Of a DNA stretch of 64,000 bases, positions 8,055 to 16,389 are shown one piece after another. Origin of the DNA: an uncultured Flavobacteriaceae bacterium (GTDB taxonomy: Bacteria; Bacteroidota; Bacteroidia; Flavobacteriales; Flavobacteriaceae); NCBI GenBank assembly GCA_947488345.1, contig CANKZQ010000001.1, positions 1,377,501-1,441,500 of the forward strand. The letters are read 5' to 3'. Under the pieces are notes generated by a model that ran no database searches, was not told the DNA's origin, and saw only the letters and a program-made list of their open reading frames with translations. A program made the position numbers and the translations under genes. Numbering within the stretch: position 1 is the stretch's first letter; every line of letters starts with the position of its first letter.

Positions 8055-9062
8055 TTAAGCTTCCTCTTTGAGGTACTCCATAATTTTTCCTTCTAATTCC
8101 TCAGCTAAATCTGGATTATCTTTAATTAATGATTTTACCGCATCTCTACCTTGGCCCAACTTGGTATCACCGTAACTAAACCAAGAACCACTTTTCTTAA
8201 CAATTCCATATTCAACACCTAGATCAAGTATTTCTCCAGTCTTTGAAATACCTTCTCCATACATGATATCAAATTCTGCAATTTGAAATGGAGGAGCTAC
8301 TTTGTTCTTTACAATTTTTACTTTGGTGCTGTTTCCTATAACACGATCACCATCTTTAATTTGTGTTCTTCTTCTAATATCTAAACGAACAGAAGCGTAA
8401 AATTTTAAGGCATTACCACCTGTAGTCGTTTCTGGATTACCGAACATAACACCAATTTTTTCACGCAACTGATTGATAAAAAATACAGTACAATTTGTTT
8501 TACTAATAGTTCCTGTTAACTTTCTCAATGCTTGAGACATTAAACGCGCATGCAAACCCATTTTAGAATCTCCCATTTCTCCTTCAATTTCACTTTTAGG
8601 AGTTAATGCTGCTACCGAATCGATCACTACAATATCGACAGCTCCAGAACGAATAAGATTATCTGCAATTTCCAAAGCTTGCTCACCATGATCAGGTTGA
8701 GAGATAATTAAGTTGTCAATATCTACACCTAATTTTTGTGCGTAAAAACGATCAAAAGCGTGTTCTGCATCTATGAAAGCCGCTATTCCGCCTGCTTTTT
8801 GAGCTTCAGCAATAGCATGTAATGTCAAGGTCGTTTTTCCTGAAGATTCTGGTCCATAAATTTCTATCACCCTACCTCTGGGGTATCCATTTACTCCCAA
8901 GGCGATATCCAATCCTAAGGAACCCGAAGGAATCGCATCTACATCTTCTGTAACGCTATCACCTAGACGCATCACAGAACCTTTTCCGTAGGTTTTATCT
9001 AATTTATCTAAAGTAAGCTGTAATGCTTTTAATTTTGCTGATTTTTCTTTGTCTTCTGCCAT
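8055..9062 (-). CDS. recA: Recombinase RecA
   Basis: A 335-residue DNA strand-exchange and SOS coprotease ATPase. Walker A is GPESSGKT at 70-77, with the RecA signature [11 protein letters not shown] and the L2 loop segment [15 protein letters not shown] chose the ATG at 9062 ([10 protein letters not shown]), the normal RecA N-terminus; an in-frame ATG at 9110 would add 16 residues unlike RecA. The C-terminus is acidic (EYLKEEA), as usual. No LexA-type SOS box was recognised upstream. It shares the terminator at 8011-8038 with hemD. Confidence 0.97.
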   Translation of the reverse strand: MAEDKEKSAKLKALQLTLDKLDKTYGKGSVMRLGDSVTEDVDAIPSGSLGLDIALGVNGYPRGRVIEIYGPESSGKTTLTLHAIAEAQKAGGIAAFIDAEHAFDRFYAQKLGVDIDNLIISQPDHGEQALEIADNLIRSGAVDIVVIDSVAALTPKSEIEGEMGDSKMGLHARLMSQALRKLTGTISKTNCTVFFINQLREKIGVMFGNPETTTGGNALKFYASVRLDIRRRTQIKDGDRVIGNSTKVKIVKNKVAPPFQIAEFDIMYGEGISKTGEILDLGVEYGIVKKSGSWFSYGDTKLGQGRDAVKSLIKDNPDLAEELEGKIMEYLKEEA

Positions 9063-9158
9063 AATAACTGCTAAAAAATAGTTTGTGAAATAAGTGGAGC
9101 TAAAGTACAAAAAGATGTTGAATGAACTTGGCAGTTTATCATCTTTAAAAAATTAAAA

Positions 9159-9968
9159 TTATTTATGTCTTGATTGCTCATTTTCGGCTATTAATTTCTT
9201 TTGATATCGTCCTTGCACAACATCAGTAATCACTAAAATTAGAATTACAAAATAGAAAGTCGTCTTACTCATTGGTACAATTTCATTTCCGAATATTTTT
9301 AAATGTGCTAAATGTCCTCCCTCGGTCACCAGCATAATACCAACAATGAATAAAATGAACAAGCCCAGCACTTCATACATTCTATTTTTGGCTAAAAATG
9401 CTGAAATCTTATCTGCCATTAATAACATCAATAATCCACTCGCAACAATAGCAATGGCCATCACGATAAACGCCGTTGTAGAATTTTCTATTTCGCTGGT
9501 AAGACCAATCGCAGCTAATATAGAATCGAAAGAGAATACTAAGTTCATGATCACAATACTTGTAATCACACTATTTGAAGATTTCATTCTTTTAGAATCA
9601 CCTTCAACATCATGACTTAAATCTGGCACCGAAATCATATGCCATATTTCTTTAATGGCCGTATAAATTATAAATGCGCCTCCTGCAAGCACAATAATGC
9701 TATGTCCATTAAATGCAAATGCAAATACGTTTTCTATTTCTCCTGTAAGCCAAGAAAAAGGCTCTTTAAAATAACCAATAAGAGACACCAGTACAAAGAG
9801 CAATACGATTCTCAAAACGATCGCAATTAATATCCCTACTTTACGTACTCTTTTTTGATCATTTTGAGGCGCCTTTTTTGACTCTAAAGAAATATACAAT
9901 AAGTTATCAAATCCTAAAACCGCTTGTAGCATGACAAGCATTAGTAGTGTAAAAATAATTTCAATCAT
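9159..9968 (-). CDS. TerC family integral membrane protein
   Basis: A 269-residue protein with about seven membrane segments. It carries the family marks LGFDNLLYI near residue 18-26 (acidic residue within the first helix) and NLVFSFDSILAAIG near residue 142, where the Asp in each repeat is thought to bind metal. Members of the TerC/Alx/MeeF superfamily include manganese exporters and tellurite-resistance proteins. The true substrate is unknown here; manganese export is the best guess from recent family work. It lies upstream of recA in the same direction with a 96-bp gap, so they may or may not share a transcript. Confidence 0.88.
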   Translation of the reverse strand: MIEIIFTLLMLVMLQAVLGFDNLLYISLESKKAPQNDQKRVRKVGILIAIVLRIVLLFVLVSLIGYFKEPFSWLTGEIENVFAFAFNGHSIIVLAGGAFIIYTAIKEIWHMISVPDLSHDVEGDSKRMKSSNSVITSIVIMNLVFSFDSILAAIGLTSEIENSTTAFIVMAIAIVASGLLMLLMADKISAFLAKNRMYEVLGLFILFIVGIMLVTEGGHLAHLKIFGNEIVPMSKTTFYFVILILVITDVVQGRYQKKLIAENEQSRHK

Positions 9969-10050
9969 AAGAAGTTGGTATTTGTTGCTTCGAGTGCAAT
10001 AGTATTAAAAATTAAGTACATCAGAAAATAAGGTTTTCAAAAGAAATGGG

Positions 10051-11643
10051 TTAATTCGGACTCATTATTTTCTTTAAAACATTCTTTCGGGTAAGCGCAG
10101 TTGCCGTTAGAACACCTGAAAATAATGCAGATCCTACCCCAACTGTAATCACATCTTGACCTGTTAAAAATAAATTTTTAATCGGCGTACGAGGTTTTAA
10201 AAATTTCTGCCGAAAACGTTTTGGTGTGTGATCTAGACCATATATTTCACCTTTATCATAATTCACAAAATGCTGTGTTGTTAATGGTGTTGAAAGTTCG
10301 TAATAGTCAACCTTTCCTTTCACTTGGGGTACCCGTTTATAAAGTTCTTTTAACAAGCGCTGTGCCATCTTTTCTTTTAATTCATCGTACTCCTCACCCC
10401 TCTTTTTCCATCGGGTATTTGCCCAGGGCTCAAAAGTTTCATAAGGTACAAAGGTAATAATATCGATAGTACTTTTTCCGGGATATCGATTTGACCAATC
10501 TGGATCTTTAGCAGACGGAAAAGATACATAAACCACCGGAAATGGTTGTTCCACATCGTTCACATAGCGTTCTACACAGCCATCGTGATCTAAATCGTCT
10601 GGATATATCCAATAATTGGTTTTTGGTAGCTGCAGCTCTTCTGGTGATCCGTCTAACCCAATATATAAACAAGCATGGGCTACTGAACGATTCACTTGTT
10701 GTAATTGTTCTTTTAGCTGATGCCTTTGCACGCTACTCGGTGGTATTAATTTATTGTAGGTGGTCATAATCCCCGCACCACTTATTATATTTTTAGCAAA
10801 AAAAGTGTTACCATCTTTCATTCGAACACCTTTGGCTGAGTTGTTTTCTATGATAACTTCGTCTACCTCGGCACTAATTAAAATGGTTCCTCCGGCAGCT
10901 TCAATAACTTTATCAACTGTTTTTACAATTTGAGATGATCCTCCAACAGGGAAACTCCCGCCTGCAAAATAATGCCCAGCAACAGCTGCGTGCATGACAA
11001 AACTACTCTTCTTAGGTTCTAATCCATAGTCACCATATTGACCCAATAATACTTTTATTAACTCTTCATTATCTGTCAAACTCCTAAGGGTCTCATAGGT
11101 TGTTTTATCTGAAAACTTATAATACTTTTTTCGCATAAATTCTCCGAAAATTGTACTTAGAAATGAAGGTAATGCTTTGTCAATATAATACCTTTTACTC
11201 TTACTGTTTACTTTAAAAACCAAGTTCACGTACGTATCAATTGCTTCTTTTTCATCCGGAAAATAGCTCGACATTTTATCCTTAAAATTCTGAACACCCT
11301 TCACAAAATCATATGATTTATCTCCAATAATAATTTTGTCATATACCTCTCCCATATCGGCCCATTCTAACTTACTATCAGAAATATAATCGAACAATCG
11401 GCGCATGCCACTTTCTTTACGCTGCACATCACCAATATAATGTATACCAACATCCCATTCGTATCCTTTACGCTTAAACGTATGTGTAAATCCACCAGGT
11501 TCATAGTGACGTTCTAAAAGCAGTACTTTTTGTCCTTCCTTAGCTAGAATAGCACCGGTAGATAAACTACCCATTCCAGTTCCTATAATGATGGTATCAT
11601 ATTGTTCTTGAAGTTCAATTTTTTTCTTGTATGATTGGACCAT
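10051..11643 (-). CDS. FAD-dependent oxidoreductase of the phytoene desaturase / retinol saturase family
   Basis: A 530-residue flavoprotein. The N-terminal dinucleotide-binding motif IIIGTGMGSLSTG (18-30) is followed by the acidic end of strand two (LLLERHYEPGG) and HYIGDV. The late FAD block GVGSALFSGVLTA is typical of the CrtI/RetSat/CRTISO group, which desaturates, isomerises or saturates polyene chains. Length and the GGFTHTF/ELSTPLTTQHF segments fit the all-trans-retinol 13,14-reductase-like branch. Carotenoid or quinone-type substrates are possible. No other carotenoid gene is near. It is divergent from the haloalkane dehalogenase gene, with 70 bp between them. Confidence 0.85.
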   Translation of the reverse strand: MVQSYKKKIELQEQYDTIIIGTGMGSLSTGAILAKEGQKVLLLERHYEPGGFTHTFKRKGYEWDVGIHYIGDVQRKESGMRRLFDYISDSKLEWADMGEVYDKIIIGDKSYDFVKGVQNFKDKMSSYFPDEKEAIDTYVNLVFKVNSKSKRYYIDKALPSFLSTIFGEFMRKKYYKFSDKTTYETLRSLTDNEELIKVLLGQYGDYGLEPKKSSFVMHAAVAGHYFAGGSFPVGGSSQIVKTVDKVIEAAGGTILISAEVDEVIIENNSAKGVRMKDGNTFFAKNIISGAGIMTTYNKLIPPSSVQRHQLKEQLQQVNRSVAHACLYIGLDGSPEELQLPKTNYWIYPDDLDHDGCVERYVNDVEQPFPVVYVSFPSAKDPDWSNRYPGKSTIDIITFVPYETFEPWANTRWKKRGEEYDELKEKMAQRLLKELYKRVPQVKGKVDYYELSTPLTTQHFVNYDKGEIYGLDHTPKRFRQKFLKPRTPIKNLFLTGQDVITVGVGSALFSGVLTATALTRKNVLKKIMSPN

Positions 11644-11713
11644 GTGGGTTCATTTGGTTGAAACGGAAAGTTACAAAATAAAATTACTTAACTTTAAAAC
11701 TCAAAATAGTTTC

Positions 11714-12601
11714 ATGCAAGTAGTACAAACAGATCCCTCTCAATTTAAGAATATCAAAGATTTCCCTTACGGGGAAAATTATGTAGATTTCAACAAACTT
11801 AACATGCATTATATCGACGAGGGTGAAGGTGAGGTAATTTTAGCTTTACACGGTGAGCCTAGTTGGTGTTATTTATATCGAAAGTTTATTCCAATATTGA
11901 AAGACTATCGATTTGTTGCACCTGATCTAATTGGTTTTGGGAAATCTGATAAAATCGTCAACTGGAAAATCTATTCCTTTGATTTACATCTCGATTCTCT
12001 GATTAATTTTATAGAAAAATTACAGCTCAATGACATTACCTTGGTCGTGCAAGATTGGGGTGGCTTATTAGGGTTAAGTTTATTAGGTAAGTTTCCTGAA
12101 AAATTCAAAAGAGTAGTGATTTTAAATACCTTTTTACCCATAGGAAAACCCTTAGGTTCTTTCTTTAAAGCATGGCAAAAATTTGCAAAATACCATCCTT
12201 CCCTACCTGTGGGTTCTATTATTCAAAAAGGTACATATCAAGAATTATCTAAAGAGGTAATTGATGCTTATAAAGCCCCATTTCCAAGTAAAAAATACAA
12301 AGGAGGAGCAAAGGCTTTTCCAACATTGGTGCCGGGAAAACCAACGGATGCCGGTGTTAAAGAAATGAAAAGAGCTCGGGAAGTGCTGTCAACATGGACA
12401 AAGCCTGCCTTGGTCTTATTTTCTGATAAAGACAAAATGATGAGTGGTTTAGAGAAATTCTTTTACAAGTTGATTCCTTCAAGTGCAGAACAACAAAAGT
12501 TGCTCATTAAAGATGCTGGACATTTTTTACAAGAAGAGAAAGGAGAGGAAATCGCGAATTATATTGATCAATTTATTAGAGAAAAATTGAAAATTACTTA
12601 A
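11714..12601 (+). CDS. Haloalkane dehalogenase (subfamily I-like alpha/beta hydrolase)
   Basis: A 295-residue alpha/beta hydrolase that should cleave carbon-halogen bonds. HGEPSW (46-51) places the oxyanion/halide region as in Xanthobacter DhlA, VQDWGG gives nucleophile Asp114 followed by halide-binding Trp115, FSDKDKM gives the acid Asp240, and AGHFLQEE gives His270. This Asp-His-Asp layout with HGEPxW fits HLD subfamily I. I chose the ATG at 11714 because the longer frame from 11627 adds 29 residues unlike the family and overlaps the divergent gene. The natural substrate may be a marine halogenated alkane. Its stop overlaps that of the convergent elaA-like gene by 4 bp. Confidence 0.85.
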   Translation: MQVVQTDPSQFKNIKDFPYGENYVDFNKLNMHYIDEGEGEVILALHGEPSWCYLYRKFIPILKDYRFVAPDLIGFGKSDKIVNWKIYSFDLHLDSLINFIEKLQLNDITLVVQDWGGLLGLSLLGKFPEKFKRVVILNTFLPIGKPLGSFFKAWQKFAKYHPSLPVGSIIQKGTYQELSKEVIDAYKAPFPSKKYKGGAKAFPTLVPGKPTDAGVKEMKRAREVLSTWTKPALVLFSDKDKMMSGLEKFFYKLIPSSAEQQKLLIKDAGHFLQEEKGEEIANYIDQFIREKLKIT

Positions 12602-13047
12602 TCTCTTTGCATATAGATATGTGGAATACCATCTTCTATATACGACGCTCCTACTTGTTTAAAGCCAAATGAATTATAAAATCTTTGTAGATAAGTTTGA
12701 GCACCTATTTTAACTGTCTTTGTCTGAAACTTTTTTTCAATAATTGCTAATGTTTCTTCAACAAGTTCATAGCCTAATTTTTGTTTTCTAAAATCTTGAT
12801 GAACTACTACCCTTCCAAAAGCAGCCTCTTCATAATAATCGCCAGGTTTAAAAATTCGAGTGTATGCTATTATTTTTTCTGGCGCTGCTTCTTCATATGC
12901 GAATAAATGAAGTGCTCTTTTATCTTTATCATCCAATTCAGGATACGGACAATCTTGCTCTACTACAAAAACATTGATTCTTAATTGTAGTATTTCATGA
13001 AACTCATCTAACGTAAGTTCATTAAATTTTTTTAAATGAAATTTCAT
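12598..13047 (-). CDS. elaA: ElaA-like GNAT N-acetyltransferase
   Basis: A 149-residue GNAT protein of the ElaA group. LRINVFVVEQDCPYPELDDKD near residues 22-42 is the ElaA signature, and the acetyl-CoA loop follows FGRVVVHQDFRKQKLG. The acceptor is unknown for the family. It lies 1 bp after rpiB and so is probably cotranscribed with it. Its last 4 bp overlap the end of the convergent dehalogenase gene. Confidence 0.88.
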   Translation of the reverse strand: MKFHLKKFNELTLDEFHEILQLRINVFVVEQDCPYPELDDKDKRALHLFAYEEAAPEKIIAYTRIFKPGDYYEEAAFGRVVVHQDFRKQKLGYELVEETLAIIEKKFQTKTVKIGAQTYLQRFYNSFGFKQVGASYIEDGIPHIYMQRD

Positions 13048-13048
13048 C

Positions 13049-13483
13049 TCAACATGTAGTTGCTATTTTTGCTACGCGGTTTTGGTGACGACCTCCCTCG
13101 AATTCAGTTTCTAAGAAAATATTCACAAAAGCCATGGCTTGATGCACTGATACAAAACGGGCAGGAATACTTAATATATTAGCATTATTATGTTGACGCG
13201 CTAAGGCAACCAATTCATTATTCCAACATAAAGCTGCTCTTACACCTTGATGTTTATTCGCTGTCATTTGAGCTCCATTTCCACTCCCACAAATTATAAT
13301 ACCTAGATCGACTTTTTTATCTTCAACATCTTGCGCTAGAGGATGAATAAAGTCAGGATAATCAACACTATTTTCTTCGTTTGTACCATAATTTTTAACC
13401 GTATGTCCCTTTGATTCTAATAGTTTTATTAGTTCAAATTTATACGAAGTTCCGGCGTGATCATTACCTATTGCTATATTCAT
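13049..13483 (-). CDS. rpiB: Ribose-5-phosphate isomerase B
   Basis: A 144-residue RpiB/LacAB-type sugar isomerase that interconverts ribose 5-phosphate and ribulose 5-phosphate in the pentose phosphate pathway. GNDHAG (6-11) supplies the conserved Asp-His, and the active-site Cys65 lies in CGSGNG, followed by the helix NKHQGVRAALCWN. Length is standard. It heads a two-gene operon with the elaA-like gene. A well-spaced Bacteroidota promoter lies just upstream. Confidence 0.95.
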   Translation of the reverse strand: MNIAIGNDHAGTSYKFELIKLLESKGHTVKNYGTNEENSVDYPDFIHPLAQDVEDKKVDLGIIICGSGNGAQMTANKHQGVRAALCWNNELVALARQHNNANILSIPARFVSVHQAMAFVNIFLETEFEGGRHQNRVAKIATTC

Positions 13484-13509
13484 TGATTATAGAGATTAAG
13501 ATTAGACCA

Positions 13510-13542
13510 CAAATTTAAACAAATGGAGGTTATAAACACAAA
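13510..13542 (-). promoter_or_regulatory. Promoter of rpiB-elaA with overlapping palindrome
   Basis: On the reverse strand TTTG (13542-13539), a 21-nt spacer and TAAATTTG (13517-13510) match the Flavobacterium consensus TTG-N17-23-TAnnTTTG. The predicted start of transcription is about 20 nt before the ATG. A perfect 12-bp palindrome AATTGATCAATT at 13542-13553 covers the edge of the -33 element and could be an operator. Confidence 0.6.
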
Positions 13543-13553
13543 ATTGATCAATT

Positions 13554-14000
13554 GTTAATCAAAAGTTGTAGTTATTTAAAAATCAGATACTTTAGATAAT
13601 GACGTAAATGTTCATAAATAAACCTTAAATTCTAACAAGATAATTTTGATGGTGTAGAAAATTTTTCAATACAAAAATGAAAATCATATATCCTAAAAAT
13701 ATTATGAGTTTTTAATTGTAATTTATAAACAACAAAAGACCTAGTTGTAAACTATTTTTTTTTTTATAATATCACCAAAAATAGTTCATTTCACTTATCA
13801 ACCAATTGTTAATAATATAACAAGTAAAGTTGATTTCTAAGAAGTTATAATTTATTTAAATGTTAATAGCTGTTCATTCTTTTTTAAAACTGAAAAATCA
13901 AAGTTTTTTCTAATAAATTTATATTAGAAATTAACAAGCTATAATAACAATCATTTCTTTTTAAAATTTTAAAACAAAAAAATAAATAATATATATATTG
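13554..14000. other. Very A+T-rich gap without a recognisable gene
   Basis: About 450 bp of extreme A+T content with runs of A and T and no open frame of useful length on either strand. I see no tRNA, no terminator with a G+C stem and no DnaA-box cluster. The motif CAATTGTTAAT occurs twice (around 13550 and 13802). Such DNA is typically curved or poorly stacked and may be a regulatory or silenced stretch, but nothing specific can be claimed. Confidence 0.5.
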
Positions 14001-14177
14001 TTAAAAAGTAACTAAGAAAACTTTTGATGTGTTTTTTAAAATAGAGGAAGGCGTATCATTAGTTAATCGTTCTTTACTAATTTTATCAAAAGTAGAATTT
14101 ATACTAATATACGTAATTAGAAAACCCAAGGTGAAGACTATGAGAAAGGCCGCTAATATTTTATAAAAATTCTTCAT
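14001..14177 (-). CDS. Possible small single-pass membrane protein (58 residues)
   Basis: A reverse-strand frame from ATG at 14177 to TAA at 14001 encodes 58 residues: a short basic start (MKNFYKI), a strong membrane segment LAAFLIVFTLGFLITYISI at residues 8-26, then a polar tail. Base composition rises above the surrounding A+T-rich desert exactly over this frame, which favours real coding. It is not recognised as any family. It is divergent from the NHL-repeat gene (122 bp apart). A frame of this length can arise by chance, so it stays tentative. Confidence 0.42.
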   Translation of the reverse strand: MKNFYKILAAFLIVFTLGFLITYISINSTFDKISKERLTNDTPSSILKNTSKVFLVTF

Positions 14178-14299
14178 TTGTTGTGATATACTCTTTCTTT
14201 ATAGACGAGTTATTTTTGTTAATGTTACATTTTTTTTAAGAATTTTTTAACACTTCACTTTTTTTTAGTTGTATCTTAGCTTTTATAAACTAAAATTTT

Positions 14300-15346
14300 A
14301 TGAAGAGGCTCTTTTGTTTATTGGGTTTATTAGGATGTTATGCAACGTTTAATGCGCAAGTAATAACCACAGTTGCTGGTAATGGTAAAACAGGATTTTC
14401 TGGAGATGGAGGAAAAGCGACGGCAGCTCGATTAAACTTACCCGTAAATTTAACATTCGATAAAAATCAAAACATATACATCGCAGATACGTACAATAAT
14501 AGTATTCGTAAAATAGATACAAATACTGGTATTATTTCAACTATTGTTAGAAACGAAGATAAATTTTCTACTGACGGTTTAAAAACACCTACAGGTATCG
14601 CTTTTGATGAGAAAGATAATCTTTATATAGCCGAATTAAAAAATGAACGCATTAGAAAAGTAAATGTAGAATCTGGTAGTGCGATGACTTTAGTAGGAAC
14701 AAAATCGGAGACTGAATCTCCGAATATTAACTATGATCTAGCAGGTCCGTTTAATGTGGTTTTTGATCAAGAAGGTAATTTATATGTTTCTATACCTGCA
14801 GAAAGTAAAATTCGTCGTGTAGATTTTGCTACAGGAGATATCACCGATGCAGCAGGAACTGATGAATTAGGTTTCTCTGGAGATGGAAAATTAGCAACAA
14901 ATGCAAGAATTTCGAATCCAACTGGATTGGTTATTGACAAAGAAGGAAATCTATATTTTTCTGACACTGGTAATAATCGCATTCGGAAGATAAATACTAA
15001 AACAGGTATTATTACAACAATTGCCGGAACTGGAAAAAAAGGGTTAAAGAAAGATGGAGTCTTAGCAATTAAAGCTCAATTATCAAATCCGTTAGGACTA
15101 GCAATGGATAAAAATGGAGATTTATTTTATGTTGATCGTGGGTCTAATAGAGTTCGAAAAATAACACTAAGTACTGGCATTGTTGAAACGATTGCTGGAA
15201 ATGGTAAAGCTGGTTTTTCTGGAGATCAAGGACCTCCAACCGATGCTCGATTATCAAATCCTACAGGTATTGCCTTTGATGAATTAGGTAATTTATATAT
15301 AGTAGATAGAGGTAATAACAGAATTCGAAAAATTTCGGGTTTATAA
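14300..15346 (+). CDS. Exported six-bladed NHL-repeat beta-propeller protein
   Basis: A 348-residue protein with a signal peptide (residues 1-19) and then six NHL-type repeats, each ending in a motif like GNLYFSDTGNNRIRKI: near residues 52, 98, 152, 210, 265 and 320. The blades alternate with AGNGKxGFSGD connectors, as in bacterial NHL proteins. It fills a six-bladed propeller with nothing left over; there is no T9SS sorting tail. LLGC at residues 10-13 might be a lipobox, but the position is short, so lipoprotein status is open. NHL propellers bind proteins or carbohydrates or act as lyases; the role here is unknown. Confidence 0.83.
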   Translation: MKRLFCLLGLLGCYATFNAQVITTVAGNGKTGFSGDGGKATAARLNLPVNLTFDKNQNIYIADTYNNSIRKIDTNTGIISTIVRNEDKFSTDGLKTPTGIAFDEKDNLYIAELKNERIRKVNVESGSAMTLVGTKSETESPNINYDLAGPFNVVFDQEGNLYVSIPAESKIRRVDFATGDITDAAGTDELGFSGDGKLATNARISNPTGLVIDKEGNLYFSDTGNNRIRKINTKTGIITTIAGTGKKGLKKDGVLAIKAQLSNPLGLAMDKNGDLFYVDRGSNRVRKITLSTGIVETIAGNGKAGFSGDQGPPTDARLSNPTGIAFDELGNLYIVDRGNNRIRKISGL

Positions 15347-15361
15347 AAATATGACTCTTTT

Positions 15362-16273
15362 TTAAGGTACAATAAAAAGAATTGCCTTCGGTATAATACT
15401 TGCTTTAAAACCTCCCGTCCCAATTAACTCGCCATCAGCTTCTACATACGTATCATCATCATGTGATGTAATTGTTATATGGTCAGTTTTATACGTTTCA
15501 ACTTCTTTATGATGTACGATTGAACCATTATAAAATTTAAAAATATTTAGGATAATTGAAAAGAAATTAAGATTCTTAGCAATAGAAATATCAAATAAAC
15601 CATCAGTAGAATGCACATCTTTTGTGAGTTGCATTCCTCCGCCTGAATATTTACAAATTCCAACCAAGGTCAATAAGGTTTTGGTATAGATAATTTTATT
15701 ATTGAAATCAATTGTTAAAACACTTTTTTTGTATTGTAAAAATGTTTTTAACGTAGCTAATAAATAAGCTAAAGCACCAAATTTCTTATATTTTATACTA
15801 TTTTTTATGACAAAACCATCAAAACCTAATCCGGCTAGATTGTTAAAATATACCTTTTTTGTTTTATCTAATAATTCGAGATAACCAATATCCTGAAGAA
15901 TAGTTTTTTCTTGTTTAATGATAGCGACGGCTTTTGAAATATTCTTTGGAATCTCATATGTTTTTACCCAATCATTACCTGTTCCCATCGGAATAATTGC
16001 TACTTTAATTTCTGATAAAGGTACCGCATGTTGTGTCATGACACCATTTACAACCTGGTGTAATGTTCCATCTCCACCTACACAAATAAATTTTCTATAT
16101 CCTTGTGCTAACGCTTTTTTTATGAGCTCTTTTTCATGATTCACATATTCTGAAAAAGTAAATTTATAAAGCAGGTGATGCGCGTCTAGAACAGAAATTA
16201 TACGTTTCCATTTTTTCTTTGGGGTACCGTTTCCTGAAGTCGGATTGACAATGACATACCACATATTTTCCAT
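15362..16273 (-). CDS. Diacylglycerol kinase family lipid kinase
   Basis: A 303-residue YegS/DgkB-type kinase. The catalytic-domain motif GGDGTLH is at 66-72 and the second glycine motif PMGTGND near 95-101; a C-terminal beta-sandwich carries VEADGELIG. Such enzymes phosphorylate diacylglycerol, sphingoid bases or related lipids at the inner face of the membrane. The substrate is not clear from sequence. Two Met codons (residues 1 and 4) are possible starts. It is convergent with the NHL gene (15 bp gap) and divergent from rnr. Confidence 0.87.
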   Translation of the reverse strand: MENMWYVIVNPTSGNGTPKKKWKRIISVLDAHHLLYKFTFSEYVNHEKELIKKALAQGYRKFICVGGDGTLHQVVNGVMTQHAVPLSEIKVAIIPMGTGNDWVKTYEIPKNISKAVAIIKQEKTILQDIGYLELLDKTKKVYFNNLAGLGFDGFVIKNSIKYKKFGALAYLLATLKTFLQYKKSVLTIDFNNKIIYTKTLLTLVGICKYSGGGMQLTKDVHSTDGLFDISIAKNLNFFSIILNIFKFYNGSIVHHKEVETYKTDHITITSHDDDTYVEADGELIGTGGFKASIIPKAILFIVP

Positions 16274-16329
16274 AAAAAGAAAGTTCAGCTAGTTGGTTAA
16301 TGTCGACCAAAGTACAAATTGTTATTTAA

Positions 16330-16361
16330 TTGATCTTATGCTTAATTTATTTGTACTTTTA
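16330..16361 (+). promoter_or_regulatory. Candidate promoter of rnr
   Basis: TTG at 16330-16332, a 21-nt spacer and TACTTTTA at 16354-16361 match TTG-N17-23-TAnnTTTG with one mismatch in the last base. It lies 28 nt before the rnr ATG. Confidence 0.4.
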
Positions 16362-16389
16362 TCCAAAACCAAATTAATCAAAGAATTAA

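Noticed and set aside
11627-11713. N-terminal extension of the haloalkane dehalogenase from ATG 11627
   Set aside because: It adds 29 residues absent from the family and overlaps the 5' end of the divergent oxidoreductase gene; ATG 11714 fits.
13554-14000. A+T-rich gap as a replication origin
   Set aside because: No cluster of TTATCCACA-like DnaA boxes and no dnaA, dnaN or parAB beside it; A+T content alone is not enough, even with parS about 13 kb away.
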